From Micromonospora zamorensis (GTDB lineage: Bacteria > Actinomycetota > Actinomycetes > Mycobacteriales > Micromonosporaceae), in the NCBI RefSeq assembly GCF_900090275.1, contig NZ_LT607755.1, positions 1,054,001-1,118,000 on the forward strand: 64,000 nt of DNA, in the 5' to 3' direction. The position numbers and the translations under genes were made by a program. Positions 15,848 to 23,451 of this stretch are shown one piece after another (the first letter of the stretch is position 1; every line of letters begins with the position of its first letter). The notes under the pieces were generated by a model. The model was not told where the DNA came from. It saw nothing but the letters and a program-made list of their open reading frames with translations, and did not search any database.

Positions 15848-18280
15848 TCAGGGTGCTCGGACCGTGACGGTCAGCGCCGCCTCGACGGGGGAAGCCCCGG
15901 CCGAGCGCACCGACAGTCTCCCGGTGTACGTGCCCGGTGCGCCGAACGTGCGTCGGGACACCACGGTGAACGCGCTGTTGATCTGCATCGCGGAGATGCT
16001 CGGTTCGCGCGTGGCGGTCGGTGTGAGCGCCTCCACCCGCCCGTCGCTCCAGGTGACCGTGGTGGCCAGGTCGGCGGACCGGAGTCCGGGCGCGGTGACC
16101 GTCCAGGTGGCAGCGGCCGGTGCGCCGACGACCGCGGTGGCCGGACGGCCGATCGCCTGCTTGCGCCACGCGACGTCCGCGGTGGGGAAGAAGTTGACGC
16201 CCTGGACCGTCAACCGGCCCCCGGCCACCGACAGACGGGTGGTGAAGTCGGCGTAGCTGCGCTGCGCCTGCGGCGTCCATCCGACCTCGGCGGTGGCGAC
16301 GAGGCGCGGGAAGCTGTAGTACTGCGCCTGACCGATGCGGCGGATGAACTCGCCCCAGAGCGCCGATTCGACCCCGAGCACGCTGGTCTCGGCGATGTTC
16401 GGGATGAAGGTGCCGGGGTCCCAGTTGTAGTGCCGGTCCAGCCCGCACGGTCCGCCGCACGCCCAGGTGCCACCGAGCGGCTGACGGGAGTCCTGCTTCT
16501 GCGGCACGTACGTGTGGGCGGCGGGGGAGAGGACGACCTGGGCGCCGCGGCCGGTCACCGCGTTGGCCACCGCGGTGCGGTCGCCGTTCCAGTACTGCAC
16601 GACGGCCCTGTTCTGGGGCAGCGTCGTGCCGGCGTACTCGTTCCAGCCGACCACCGTCTTACCGAGCGAGGCGACAGTCGAGGTGAAGGCGTTCACCATC
16701 GTGGTGTAGTTCGCGTGGCTGGTCACGTGGGCCTCGTCGCCGCCGATGTGCAGGTACGGCCCCGGCGTCATGGCGGCGATCTGGGTCAGGACCTGAGTGA
16801 CGAACTCGTACGTCGTCGTGCTGGCCGAGTCGAACGTCGAGTAGCCGACGTTGCCGGTGCCGTTGGCCGGGGCGGTCCGCTGTCCGGTGGCCGGTTTCGG
16901 CTGGGCGCCGGTCGTGTTCAGCTGGGGGATGGCGTGCAGCGCCGCGTTGGTGTGCCCCGGCATGTCGATCTCCGGGATGACGGTCATGCCGTTCACTCCG
17001 GCGTAGCGCACGATCTCGGCGTAGTCGGCCTTGGTGTAGAAGCCGGTGACACCCAACTCGGTGCCCATCAGCTGGCCGCTGTCGTTGTAGGTCATGGCGG
17101 TACGGCCGCTGACCGTGGTGAGCAGGCCGTAGTCGATGCCCGCCGGGTTGCTCGCCGGGTTGTCGAGGGCGATCCGCCAACCCTGGTCGTCGGTCAGGTG
17201 CATGTGCAGACGATTGATCTTGTATTGGGCGGCGCCGTCGATGTACGCCTTGATCTCGTTCATCGGGTAGAAGCTGCGAGCGACGTCGAGCATCATCCCG
17301 CGGTGGGCGAAGCGTGGGTAGTCGGAGATCGTCACCGCCGGCACGGTCCACGTGGCGTCGACGACGGTGTCGGACTCCACCCACTGGGGGAGGAGTTGCC
17401 GCAGCGTCTGCACGCCGTTGAGTGCGCCGTTCGCCGTGTCGGCGCTGATCTGGACCTTCGTGGTGGTGACGACGAGGCGGTACCCCTCGGCTGCCTGCCC
17501 GGCGGGGCCCTTGCCGGCGCCGACCTCGACGACGATGGGCGCGGGCGCGCTGCTCTGGGTGACCACCGGCAGGCCGTACCCGGTGGCCGGTCGTAGCAGG
17601 CCGGCGAGGTAGGTCGCGGGCGCGGTCGCTTGCGCCCCGACCGCGACGATGGGCGTGTTCCGGTTCAGCGTGTACGGCGTGCCGCCGTTCTCCGTCATCG
17701 ACACGGGTTTGGGCAGCAGGCCCAGCGAGGGCGCGGGTGCGGGCGCCGTCTCGTTCCAGATCTCGAATTCGGAGATGGAGTAGCCGTAACCCGCCCACCG
17801 CTGGTGCCCCTGCATGCGCACGTGGGACACGGGCTGCGCCGAGTTCACCGCGATGACGTCCGTCCGGGGGCAGGTGTCGCGTTGGACGCGGGCGACGTCC
17901 GTCCAGGTGGTGCCGTTGGTCGAGGTCTGCAGTGTGAAGTCACGGGCGCACGCGTTGGGCCAGGCGAGCACGACGTGGTCGACAGTGGCAGGGGTCGCCA
18001 GCCGTACCTGCACCCAGTTGGCGTCCTGGTACTTCGACGACCACCGGGTGTTGCGGTCGCCGTCGTTGACGTGCGCGGCGACGAAGTCGGCCCGGTCGAG
18101 CTCGACGCTCGACGCGGTGGCGGTGCCGGTCCGGGCCAGGTTCACCGGCGCGGCGGCGGCCGCGGCCGCCGTGCCGGAGGTGACTGGCGCGACGAGCGTC
18201 GCGGCGATCAGCAGGGCGAGGGGGGCGGCGATGCGCCGGCGTCTCGATCCGGTGCTGTGGCGGGAGCGTGGAATCGACAT
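15848..18280 (-). CDS. Secreted GH20 beta-N-acetylhexosaminidase with N-terminal F5/8 type C module
   Basis: 810 residues from the ATG at 18280, chosen because AAGGAG lies 4 nt upstream and a signal peptide follows; a longer in-frame start at 18379 lacks these. Order: signal peptide (RRRRIAAPLALL...), F5/8 type C domain (about 45-185, with NDGDRNTRWSS), GH20b domain (about 190-330), catalytic barrel with Asp515-Glu516 in HIGGDEAH, and a C-terminal beta-sandwich (about 690-810). It is divergent from the ABC-sulfatase operon, with a perfect GACATCGGATGTC operator between them. Likely substrates are terminal beta-GlcNAc or GalNAc on glycans, possibly exposed by the sulfatase. Confidence 0.91.
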   Translation of the reverse strand: MSIPRSRHSTGSRRRRIAAPLALLIAATLVAPVTSGTAAAAAAAPVNLARTGTATASSVELDRADFVAAHVNDGDRNTRWSSKYQDANWVQVRLATPATVDHVVLAWPNACARDFTLQTSTNGTTWTDVARVQRDTCPRTDVIAVNSAQPVSHVRMQGHQRWAGYGYSISEFEIWNETAPAPAPSLGLLPKPVSMTENGGTPYTLNRNTPIVAVGAQATAPATYLAGLLRPATGYGLPVVTQSSAPAPIVVEVGAGKGPAGQAAEGYRLVVTTTKVQISADTANGALNGVQTLRQLLPQWVESDTVVDATWTVPAVTISDYPRFAHRGMMLDVARSFYPMNEIKAYIDGAAQYKINRLHMHLTDDQGWRIALDNPASNPAGIDYGLLTTVSGRTAMTYNDSGQLMGTELGVTGFYTKADYAEIVRYAGVNGMTVIPEIDMPGHTNAALHAIPQLNTTGAQPKPATGQRTAPANGTGNVGYSTFDSASTTTYEFVTQVLTQIAAMTPGPYLHIGGDEAHVTSHANYTTMVNAFTSTVASLGKTVVGWNEYAGTTLPQNRAVVQYWNGDRTAVANAVTGRGAQVVLSPAAHTYVPQKQDSRQPLGGTWACGGPCGLDRHYNWDPGTFIPNIAETSVLGVESALWGEFIRRIGQAQYYSFPRLVATAEVGWTPQAQRSYADFTTRLSVAGGRLTVQGVNFFPTADVAWRKQAIGRPATAVVGAPAAATWTVTAPGLRSADLATTVTWSDGRVEALTPTATREPSISAMQINSAFTVVSRRTFGAPGTYTGRLSVRSAGASPVEAALTVTVRAP

Positions 18281-18450
18281 GGGACTCCTTGGGCCGTCGC
18301 CCGGAGCGCCGGGCGGCTGGGGTGGCTCGGTACGCCGCAGTCTGACGAGAGCCGTCAATTTAGTCAATGCGTCGCACAATATCCGGCGCCCACGGCGGGG
18401 TGGGCGGGCGTTGTCACGGCAGCGCCGTCACCCTAGGGTTGCTGGTCACC

Positions 18451-18465
18451 AGACATCGGATGTCT
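18451..18465. promoter_or_regulatory. GntR-type operator, perfect 15-bp palindrome
   Basis: AGACATC-G-GATGTCT, the most symmetric copy of the recurrent motif, in the 329-bp region between a GH20 gene and the ABC-sulfatase operon. Confidence 0.7.
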
Positions 18466-18499
18466 TATGAATCGAGGCAATGCCGCCAGCTCGGCAATT

Positions 18500-18529
18500 T
18501 TAGTCCGAAGGGTTGACATGATTAGTCCG
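18500..18529. repeat. Direct repeat TTAGTCCG flanking a -35 box
   Basis: TTAGTCCG at 18500-18507 and 18522-18529, 22 bp apart (two helical turns), bracketing the TTGACA at 18513-18518. Possibly a second regulator's site. Confidence 0.35.
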
Positions 18530-18541
18530 GTCACCAAAGAT
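18513..18541 (+). promoter_or_regulatory. Promoter of ABC-sulfatase operon
   Basis: TTGACA (18513-18518), 17-nt spacer, AAAGAT (18536-18541), about 70 bp before the permease start. Confidence 0.5.
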
Positions 18542-18609
18542 TCCCTTACCTTGAGCGCCGCCCACCCGGAAGGCGCGCTCCAATCCGACCTGGGCTACGG
18601 AGGGCCACC

Positions 18610-19425
18610 GTGCCGATAGACGTTCAACCGCCCCGGACCCGCGGGTCGGAGACCACCCCCACGGCGTCGCCACCACGCCGCGCCGTACCACTGCTGGCGT
18701 GGAACGTGATCGCCGTCGTGCTCGGCATCGGCATCTGGACCGTGCTCGCGCGGGTCGGGGTGTCGGGCCTTCCCGGGCCGCAGGCGGTCGCCGTCCGCGC
18801 CGGTGAGCTCGCCATGGACGGCACCCTGCTCGACGACAGCCTCGCCAGCCTGCGCCGGGTGCTCATCGGATTCGCGCTCGGCACCGCCCTCGCGATTCCG
18901 GTCGGCTTCCTGATGGGGTGGTACCGGACGGCACGTGGCCTGATCGAGCCCTACGTGCAGTTCTTCCGCACGATCCCGCCCCTGGCCGTCATCCCGTTGG
19001 CCATCCTGCTCATGGGCATCGGGGAGACGCCGAAGATCTTCGTCATCTTCCTGGCCGCGTTCCTGTCCTGCGTCGTGTCGACGTTCCAGGGCGTGGTGAG
19101 CGTCGAACGCACCATGATCAACGCAGCCCGGGTGCTCGGCGCGAACGACGCCGTGGTGTTCCGCCGGGTCATCGTCCCCGCGTCCACCCCGTTCATCCTG
19201 GTCGGCATGCGCGTCGGCCTCGGTGCGGCGTGGGCGACCCTCGTGGCCGCCGAGCTGATCGCCGCGCAGGAGGGCCTCGGCTACCGCATGCAGCAGGCGC
19301 AGATCTACTACGACCTGCCGAGCATCTTCGTCGGCCTGATCACCATCGGTGTGCTCGGCCTGATCATGGACCGGCTCCTGCTCACCGCGGAGAAGCGCCT
19401 CACCGGATGGCAGGAACGTCGATGA
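18610..19425 (+). CDS. ABC transporter permease, SsuC/TauC type
   Basis: 271-residue inner-membrane subunit. After a hydrophilic N-terminus of about 28 residues come six or so membrane segments. The cytoplasmic EAA loop is seen around [21 protein letters not shown] start with GGAGG upstream. First gene of an operon with ATPase, binding protein and sulfatase; it overlaps the ATPase by 4 nt. The SsuC/TauC/NrtB family carries sulfonates, sulfate esters, nitrate or thiamine precursors. The sulfatase suggests a sulfated compound or sulfate ester here. Confidence 0.87.
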   Translation: MPIDVQPPRTRGSETTPTASPPRRAVPLLAWNVIAVVLGIGIWTVLARVGVSGLPGPQAVAVRAGELAMDGTLLDDSLASLRRVLIGFALGTALAIPVGFLMGWYRTARGLIEPYVQFFRTIPPLAVIPLAILLMGIGETPKIFVIFLAAFLSCVVSTFQGVVSVERTMINAARVLGANDAVVFRRVIVPASTPFILVGMRVGLGAAWATLVAAELIAAQEGLGYRMQQAQIYYDLPSIFVGLITIGVLGLIMDRLLLTAEKRLTGWQERR

Positions 19426-20204
19426 CCGAGAAGATCTCCTTCCGTTCCACCAGCCGCACGTTCGAGGTGGGCGGCAAACCGTTCCACGCGCTGCAGAACG
19501 TCGACCTGGACATCGCCGACTGCGAGTTCGTCACAGTGGTCGGCCCGTCCGGCTGCGGCAAGTCGACACTGCTGAACATCGCGGCCGGCCTGGTCGAACC
19601 CACCGGCGGTGAGGTGCTCGTCGACTCGCGACCGGTGCGTGGGCCCGGCCCGGAACGCGGCGTCATCTTCCAGCAGTACGCGCTGTTCCCCTGGCTGACC
19701 GTGCGCCAGAACGTCGAGTTCGGTCTCCAGATCGCCAAGGTCGGGCGGGCCGAGCGGCGGCGACGGGCGCAGCACTTCATCGACCTGGTGGGCCTCACCG
19801 ACTTCGCCGACGCGCTGCCCCGGATGCTGTCCGGCGGTATGCGGCAGCGGTGCGCCATCGCCCGCGCGTACGCCGTCGACCCCGGCGTCCTGCTCATGGA
19901 CGAACCCTTCGGCGCCCTGGACGCCCTCACCCGGGTGCAGATGCAGGATCAGCTGCTGGCCACCTGGGGCTCCGAGCGACGCACCGTCATGTTCATCACC
20001 CACGACGTCGACGAGGCCGTCTACCTCGCCAACCGCGTCGTCGTCATGGCTGCCCGGCCCGGCCGGGTGCACGAGGTCATCGACGTCGACCTGCCGTACC
20101 CGCGCACCGAAGCCGTTCGCCTGTCACCGGAATTCTCCCGGATCCGCAATCGGGTCTGGCGCGCCGTCTACCACCAGACCCCTCAGGAAGGTGCATCGCA
20201 ATGA
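19422..20204 (+). CDS. ABC transporter ATP-binding protein, SsuB/TauB type
   Basis: 260-residue nucleotide-binding subunit. Walker [10 protein letters not shown] near residue 40, Q-loop in [10 protein letters not shown], signature LSGGMRQR, Walker B VLLMDEP and H-loop FITHDVDEA are all intact. The ATG at 19422 overlaps the permease stop (ATGA), and its own stop overlaps the next start, so translation is probably coupled. Confidence 0.9.
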   Translation: MTEKISFRSTSRTFEVGGKPFHALQNVDLDIADCEFVTVVGPSGCGKSTLLNIAAGLVEPTGGEVLVDSRPVRGPGPERGVIFQQYALFPWLTVRQNVEFGLQIAKVGRAERRRRAQHFIDLVGLTDFADALPRMLSGGMRQRCAIARAYAVDPGVLLMDEPFGALDALTRVQMQDQLLATWGSERRTVMFITHDVDEAVYLANRVVVMAARPGRVHEVIDVDLPYPRTEAVRLSPEFSRIRNRVWRAVYHQTPQEGASQ

Positions 20205-21202
20205 GCCCTCTCTCCCGTCGATCCCTGCTCACCGGCATCGCCGGCCTCGGCACCGCCGCAGCCCTCGCCGCCTGCGGCGACGACGACCAGTCCGGATCCG
20301 GCGGCTCCGGCAGCGAGCCGGTGAAGCTGGGCTACATCGCCGACTTCACCGGCGCGAGCCTCATGGCGATCGCCGACGACAGGAAACTGTGGGCCGAACA
20401 CGGCCTCAAGCCGGACCTCAAGGTCTTCACCAACGGCCCCCTGCAGGTGCAGGCGCTCGGCGCCGGCGACCTCGACTTCGGCTACCTGGGCCCGGGCGCG
20501 ATGTGGCTGCCGGCCTCCGGCAAGGCCCGGGTCATCGCCATCAACTCGCTCGGTTTCGCCGACCGGGTCATCGCCCAGCCGGGCATCACCTCCATGGCCG
20601 CGCTCAAGGGCAAGAAGGTCGGCGTGCCGGAAGGCACCTCCGGCGACATGATCGTGCGGCTGGCCCTGCGGAGCGCCGGCCTCTCCATCGACGACGTCCA
20701 GAAGGTCGCGATGGACCCGAGCACTGTCGTCACCGCGTTCGGGTCGGGCCAGATCGACGCGGCCGGCATCTGGTACCCGCTCATCGGCACCATCAGCAAG
20801 CGGGTGCCGAAGCTGACCGAGCTGGCCAAGAACGACGACTTCTACCCGGCCATCAGCTTCCCGTCCGCCTATGTGGGCCGCAACGACGTGGTGACCGGCA
20901 AGCCGGACCTGGTGAAGAAGGTGCTCGCGGTGCTGCGTGCCGCCAACGACGAGCGGGCCGCCAACCTGGACCGCGCTGTCGAGGTCACCGCGAAGTTCCT
21001 CAAGTCGGCCCCGATCGACCAACTGCGCGCCGAGGCCGCCAACGCCCGGTTCCTGCCGTCCGCCGAGCTCGCCGCCAAGTCCACCGACGGCACCGTCGCG
21101 GGTTGGCTCACCGGCCTCAACGGCCTCTTCAAGGACCTGGGGAAGCTGCCGAACGCTGTCGACCCGAGCACCTACTACGACGCCGCCGCGTACGCGTCCT
21201 GA
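20201..21202 (+). CDS. ABC transporter substrate-binding lipoprotein, SsuA/NMT1 type
   Basis: 333 residues, ATG at 20201 overlapping the ATPase stop. The N-terminus combines a Tat motif (SRRSLLTG) with a lipobox (LAAC), so it is an exported membrane-anchored lipoprotein. The mature part follows the SsuA/NMT1 two-lobe pattern (KLGYIADFTGA, LKGKKVGVPEGTSGD). The ligand is unknown; the adjacent sulfatase makes an organosulfur compound or sulfated saccharide plausible. Confidence 0.87.
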   Translation: MSPLSRRSLLTGIAGLGTAAALAACGDDDQSGSGGSGSEPVKLGYIADFTGASLMAIADDRKLWAEHGLKPDLKVFTNGPLQVQALGAGDLDFGYLGPGAMWLPASGKARVIAINSLGFADRVIAQPGITSMAALKGKKVGVPEGTSGDMIVRLALRSAGLSIDDVQKVAMDPSTVVTAFGSGQIDAAGIWYPLIGTISKRVPKLTELAKNDDFYPAISFPSAYVGRNDVVTGKPDLVKKVLAVLRAANDERAANLDRAVEVTAKFLKSAPIDQLRAEAANARFLPSAELAAKSTDGTVAGWLTGLNGLFKDLGKLPNAVDPSTYYDAAAYAS

Positions 21203-21230
21203 GGCGGGTCGCGTGAGAAAGGATCAGCAC

Positions 21231-22643
21231 GTGCGGCCCAACATCGTCTTCATCATGGCCGACGACCACGCCGCGCACGCGGTGGGCGCCTACGGAAGCA
21301 AGATCAACGAGACGCCACACATCGACCGCATCGCGGCCGGCGGTGCTCTCCTGGAGAACTGCTTCTGCACCAACTCGCTGTGCGCGCCCAGCCGGGCCAC
21401 CATCCTCACCGGCACCTACAACCACGTCAACGGCGTGCAGACGTTGTCGACCGAGTTCGACAACAGGCAGCTCGTCTTCCCGGAGCTGCTGCGCCGCGCC
21501 GGCTACCAGACCGCCCTGGTCGGTAAGTGGCACCTCGGGCACGGCCCGGAGCACGACCCCCGGGGGTTCGACTACTGGGAGGTCGTGCCCGGCCAGGGGC
21601 GGTACCGCGATCCCGTCTTCATCGGTATGGACGGCACCGAGCAGGTCCGTCCGGGCTACTGCACGAACATCATCACCGACCTGGCCGTCGACTGGCTCGA
21701 CCAGCGCGACCCGCAACGACCCTTCTGCCTGCTGGTGCACCACAAGGCGCCACACCGCAACTGGGAGCCCGACGACAAGCACCGCGACATGTACGTCGAC
21801 GACGTGGCCGTGCCGGGCTCGTTCGACGACGACCACTCGGGGCACGCCGCCGCCGCCCGGGCCGCCCGGATGCGGGTGGACCGGGACCTGACCGCCAACG
21901 ACATCAAGGAGATGCTGCCACCACACCTGGACCCCGACGAGGCCGCCCTCTGGACCTACCAGCGCTACATCAAGGACTATCTGCGCTGCGTCGCCAGCGT
22001 CGACGACAACGTCGGCCGCCTGCTCGACTATCTCGACGAGCACGGGCTGACCGACGACACCATCGTCGTCTACACGTCCGACCAGGGCTTCTTTCTCGGT
22101 GACCACGGCTGGTACGACAAGCGGTTCATGTACGAGGAGTCGCTGCGGATGCCGTTCCTGATCCGCTACCCGGCGGAGATCCCGGCCGGCTCCACCACCA
22201 ACGCGCTCGCCATGAACGTCGACTTCGCGCAGACGTTCCTCGACTACGCCGACGTGCCGGCCGACTCCCGCATGCAGGGACGCTCACTGCGACCCCTGCT
22301 GCGCGGCGAGGACGCCGACGACTGGCGGCAGTCGGTGTACTACCGCTACTGGGAACACGACGACGACGAGCACCACGTGTGGGCGCACTACGGCGTACGC
22401 ACCCACGACCACAAACTGGTCTACTACTACGCCGACGGGCTGGGTCTGCCCGGCACCTCCACCACGGTGCAGGAGCCGGAGTGGGAGCTGTTCGACCTGC
22501 GCGCCGACCCGTGGGAGATGCGCAGCGTCTACGACGACCCGGCGTACGCGCGGATCAGGGTGGCGCTCGTCGAGGAACTCGCCCGCGTCCAGCGGGAGTG
22601 TGGCGACGTCCCGTGGCAGCCTCCGGCACCGGTCAGCGGGTGA
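21231..22643 (+). CDS. Type I sulfatase
   Basis: 470 residues; hydrolyses a sulfate ester. The GTG at 21231 was chosen because AAAGGA lies 7 nt upstream and the protein then starts directly with the conserved RPNIVFIMADDH (metal-binding Asp pair). Formylglycine motif CAPSR with Cys51, and GKWHLGHG follows. No signal peptide is visible, so it may act in the cytoplasm on imported substrate, which fits the three transporter genes directly upstream. Maturation requires a formylglycine-generating enzyme encoded elsewhere. Candidate substrates in this locus are sulfated GlcNAc or Gal; choline-sulfatase-like or aryl-sulfatase activity cannot be excluded. Confidence 0.88.
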   Translation: MRPNIVFIMADDHAAHAVGAYGSKINETPHIDRIAAGGALLENCFCTNSLCAPSRATILTGTYNHVNGVQTLSTEFDNRQLVFPELLRRAGYQTALVGKWHLGHGPEHDPRGFDYWEVVPGQGRYRDPVFIGMDGTEQVRPGYCTNIITDLAVDWLDQRDPQRPFCLLVHHKAPHRNWEPDDKHRDMYVDDVAVPGSFDDDHSGHAAAARAARMRVDRDLTANDIKEMLPPHLDPDEAALWTYQRYIKDYLRCVASVDDNVGRLLDYLDEHGLTDDTIVVYTSDQGFFLGDHGWYDKRFMYEESLRMPFLIRYPAEIPAGSTTNALAMNVDFAQTFLDYADVPADSRMQGRSLRPLLRGEDADDWRQSVYYRYWEHDDDEHHVWAHYGVRTHDHKLVYYYADGLGLPGTSTTVQEPEWELFDLRADPWEMRSVYDDPAYARIRVALVEELARVQRECGDVPWQPPAPVSG

Positions 22644-23026
22644 CGGACGAGGGACCTCCCGCGCAGGCCGGCCCGGGCCGGCCCGACCGTCGCTGGCCAC
22701 GCCGCGTCTACGGGGTCGGCACGGAGCCGGACCCCCGGTTCACCCTCGCCAACGAGCGGACCTTCCTCGCGTGGCTGCGGACCGCGCTGGGCCTCATGGT
22801 GACCGCCGCGGCGGTCAAGGCCTTCGGCGCGGAAGGCTCGCAGTGGGCGGCGGCCGTGCTGGCGGTGCTCGCCGTCGGGGTGGCCGTCGAGGCGTTCCCT
22901 CGTTGGAGCCGCAACGAACGGGCGCTGCGGCTCCAACTGCCGTTGCCGTCCACTCCCGTCGCGGTCGTGGCGGCGGCGGGGGTGGTCGTGGCCGGCCTGA
23001 CCATCCTCGTCGTGGTGCTGATCTGA
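22640..23026 (+). CDS. DUF202 (YidH-like) membrane protein
   Basis: 128 residues, GTG start overlapping the sulfatase stop by 4 nt. After a charged N-terminus comes LANERTFLAWLRTALGL, the DUF202 signature, and three hydrophobic segments. Function unknown. Coupling to the sulfatase gene is unusual. Confidence 0.75.
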   Translation: MTDEGPPAQAGPGRPDRRWPRRVYGVGTEPDPRFTLANERTFLAWLRTALGLMVTAAAVKAFGAEGSQWAAAVLAVLAVGVAVEAFPRWSRNERALRLQLPLPSTPVAVVAAAGVVVAGLTILVVVLI

Positions 23027-23047
23027 TGTCGGTGCTGATCTGATGTC
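23014..23047. repeat. 17-bp tandem duplication between the two DUF202 genes
   Basis: GGTGCTGATCTGATGTC occurs twice in direct succession (23014-23030, 23031-23047), with a partial third copy from 23050. It covers the stop of the first gene and the leader of the second. Confidence 0.7.
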
Positions 23048-23058
23048 GTGGTGCTGAT

Positions 23059-23382
23059 GTGACGGAGCCACCACGGCTCGCCGACCGGGGAGCACAGGCC
23101 GAACGCACCCTGCTGGCGTGGCTTCGTACGGCGTTGGCGACGGCCACCGTGCTGGTGGCCGTCGGACGGGAACTGGTGCCGCGCCATCCGATCGCGGCGG
23201 GACTTGTGCTGGCCTGCGCTCCGCTCGCCGTCGCGGTTGCCGTCCTGGCGCGGCGTCGGTATCGGACCGTCCGACTGCCCACCCACCTGGGTCAGCCGGA
23301 GGGTGCCGCACTGCTGGCCGCCGGCAGCGCGCTGGTCGTGACGGGCGGCGTGGCGGTCCTCGCCCATGTTCTCGCCCGATAG
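23059..23382 (+). CDS. Second DUF202-family small membrane protein
   Basis: 107 residues from a GTG. AERTLLAWLRTALATATV is the DUF202 signature, followed by two further membrane segments. It pairs with the preceding YidH-like gene; such pairs (YidG/YidH) are common and uncharacterised. No clear ribosome-binding site is seen, since the leader consists of the tandem repeat. Confidence 0.7.
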   Translation: MTEPPRLADRGAQAERTLLAWLRTALATATVLVAVGRELVPRHPIAAGLVLACAPLAVAVAVLARRRYRTVRLPTHLGQPEGAALLAAGSALVVTGGVAVLAHVLAR

Positions 23383-23400
23383 GGCGGGTTGCCGTCGATC

Positions 23401-23442
23401 CTGCCGTTCCGGGGCGACACCAGCGTCGCCCCGGAACGGCAG
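23401..23442. terminator. Strong bidirectional terminator
   Basis: Perfect 18-bp stem (CTGCCGTTCCGGGGCGAC and complement) with a 6-nt loop between convergent genes. Confidence 0.75.
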
Positions 23443-23451
23443 AGAGACCGG

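Noticed and set aside
15848..18379. Longer GH20 start at 18379
   Set aside because: The extra 33 residues precede the signal peptide and lack a ribosome-binding site; AAGGAG supports 18280.
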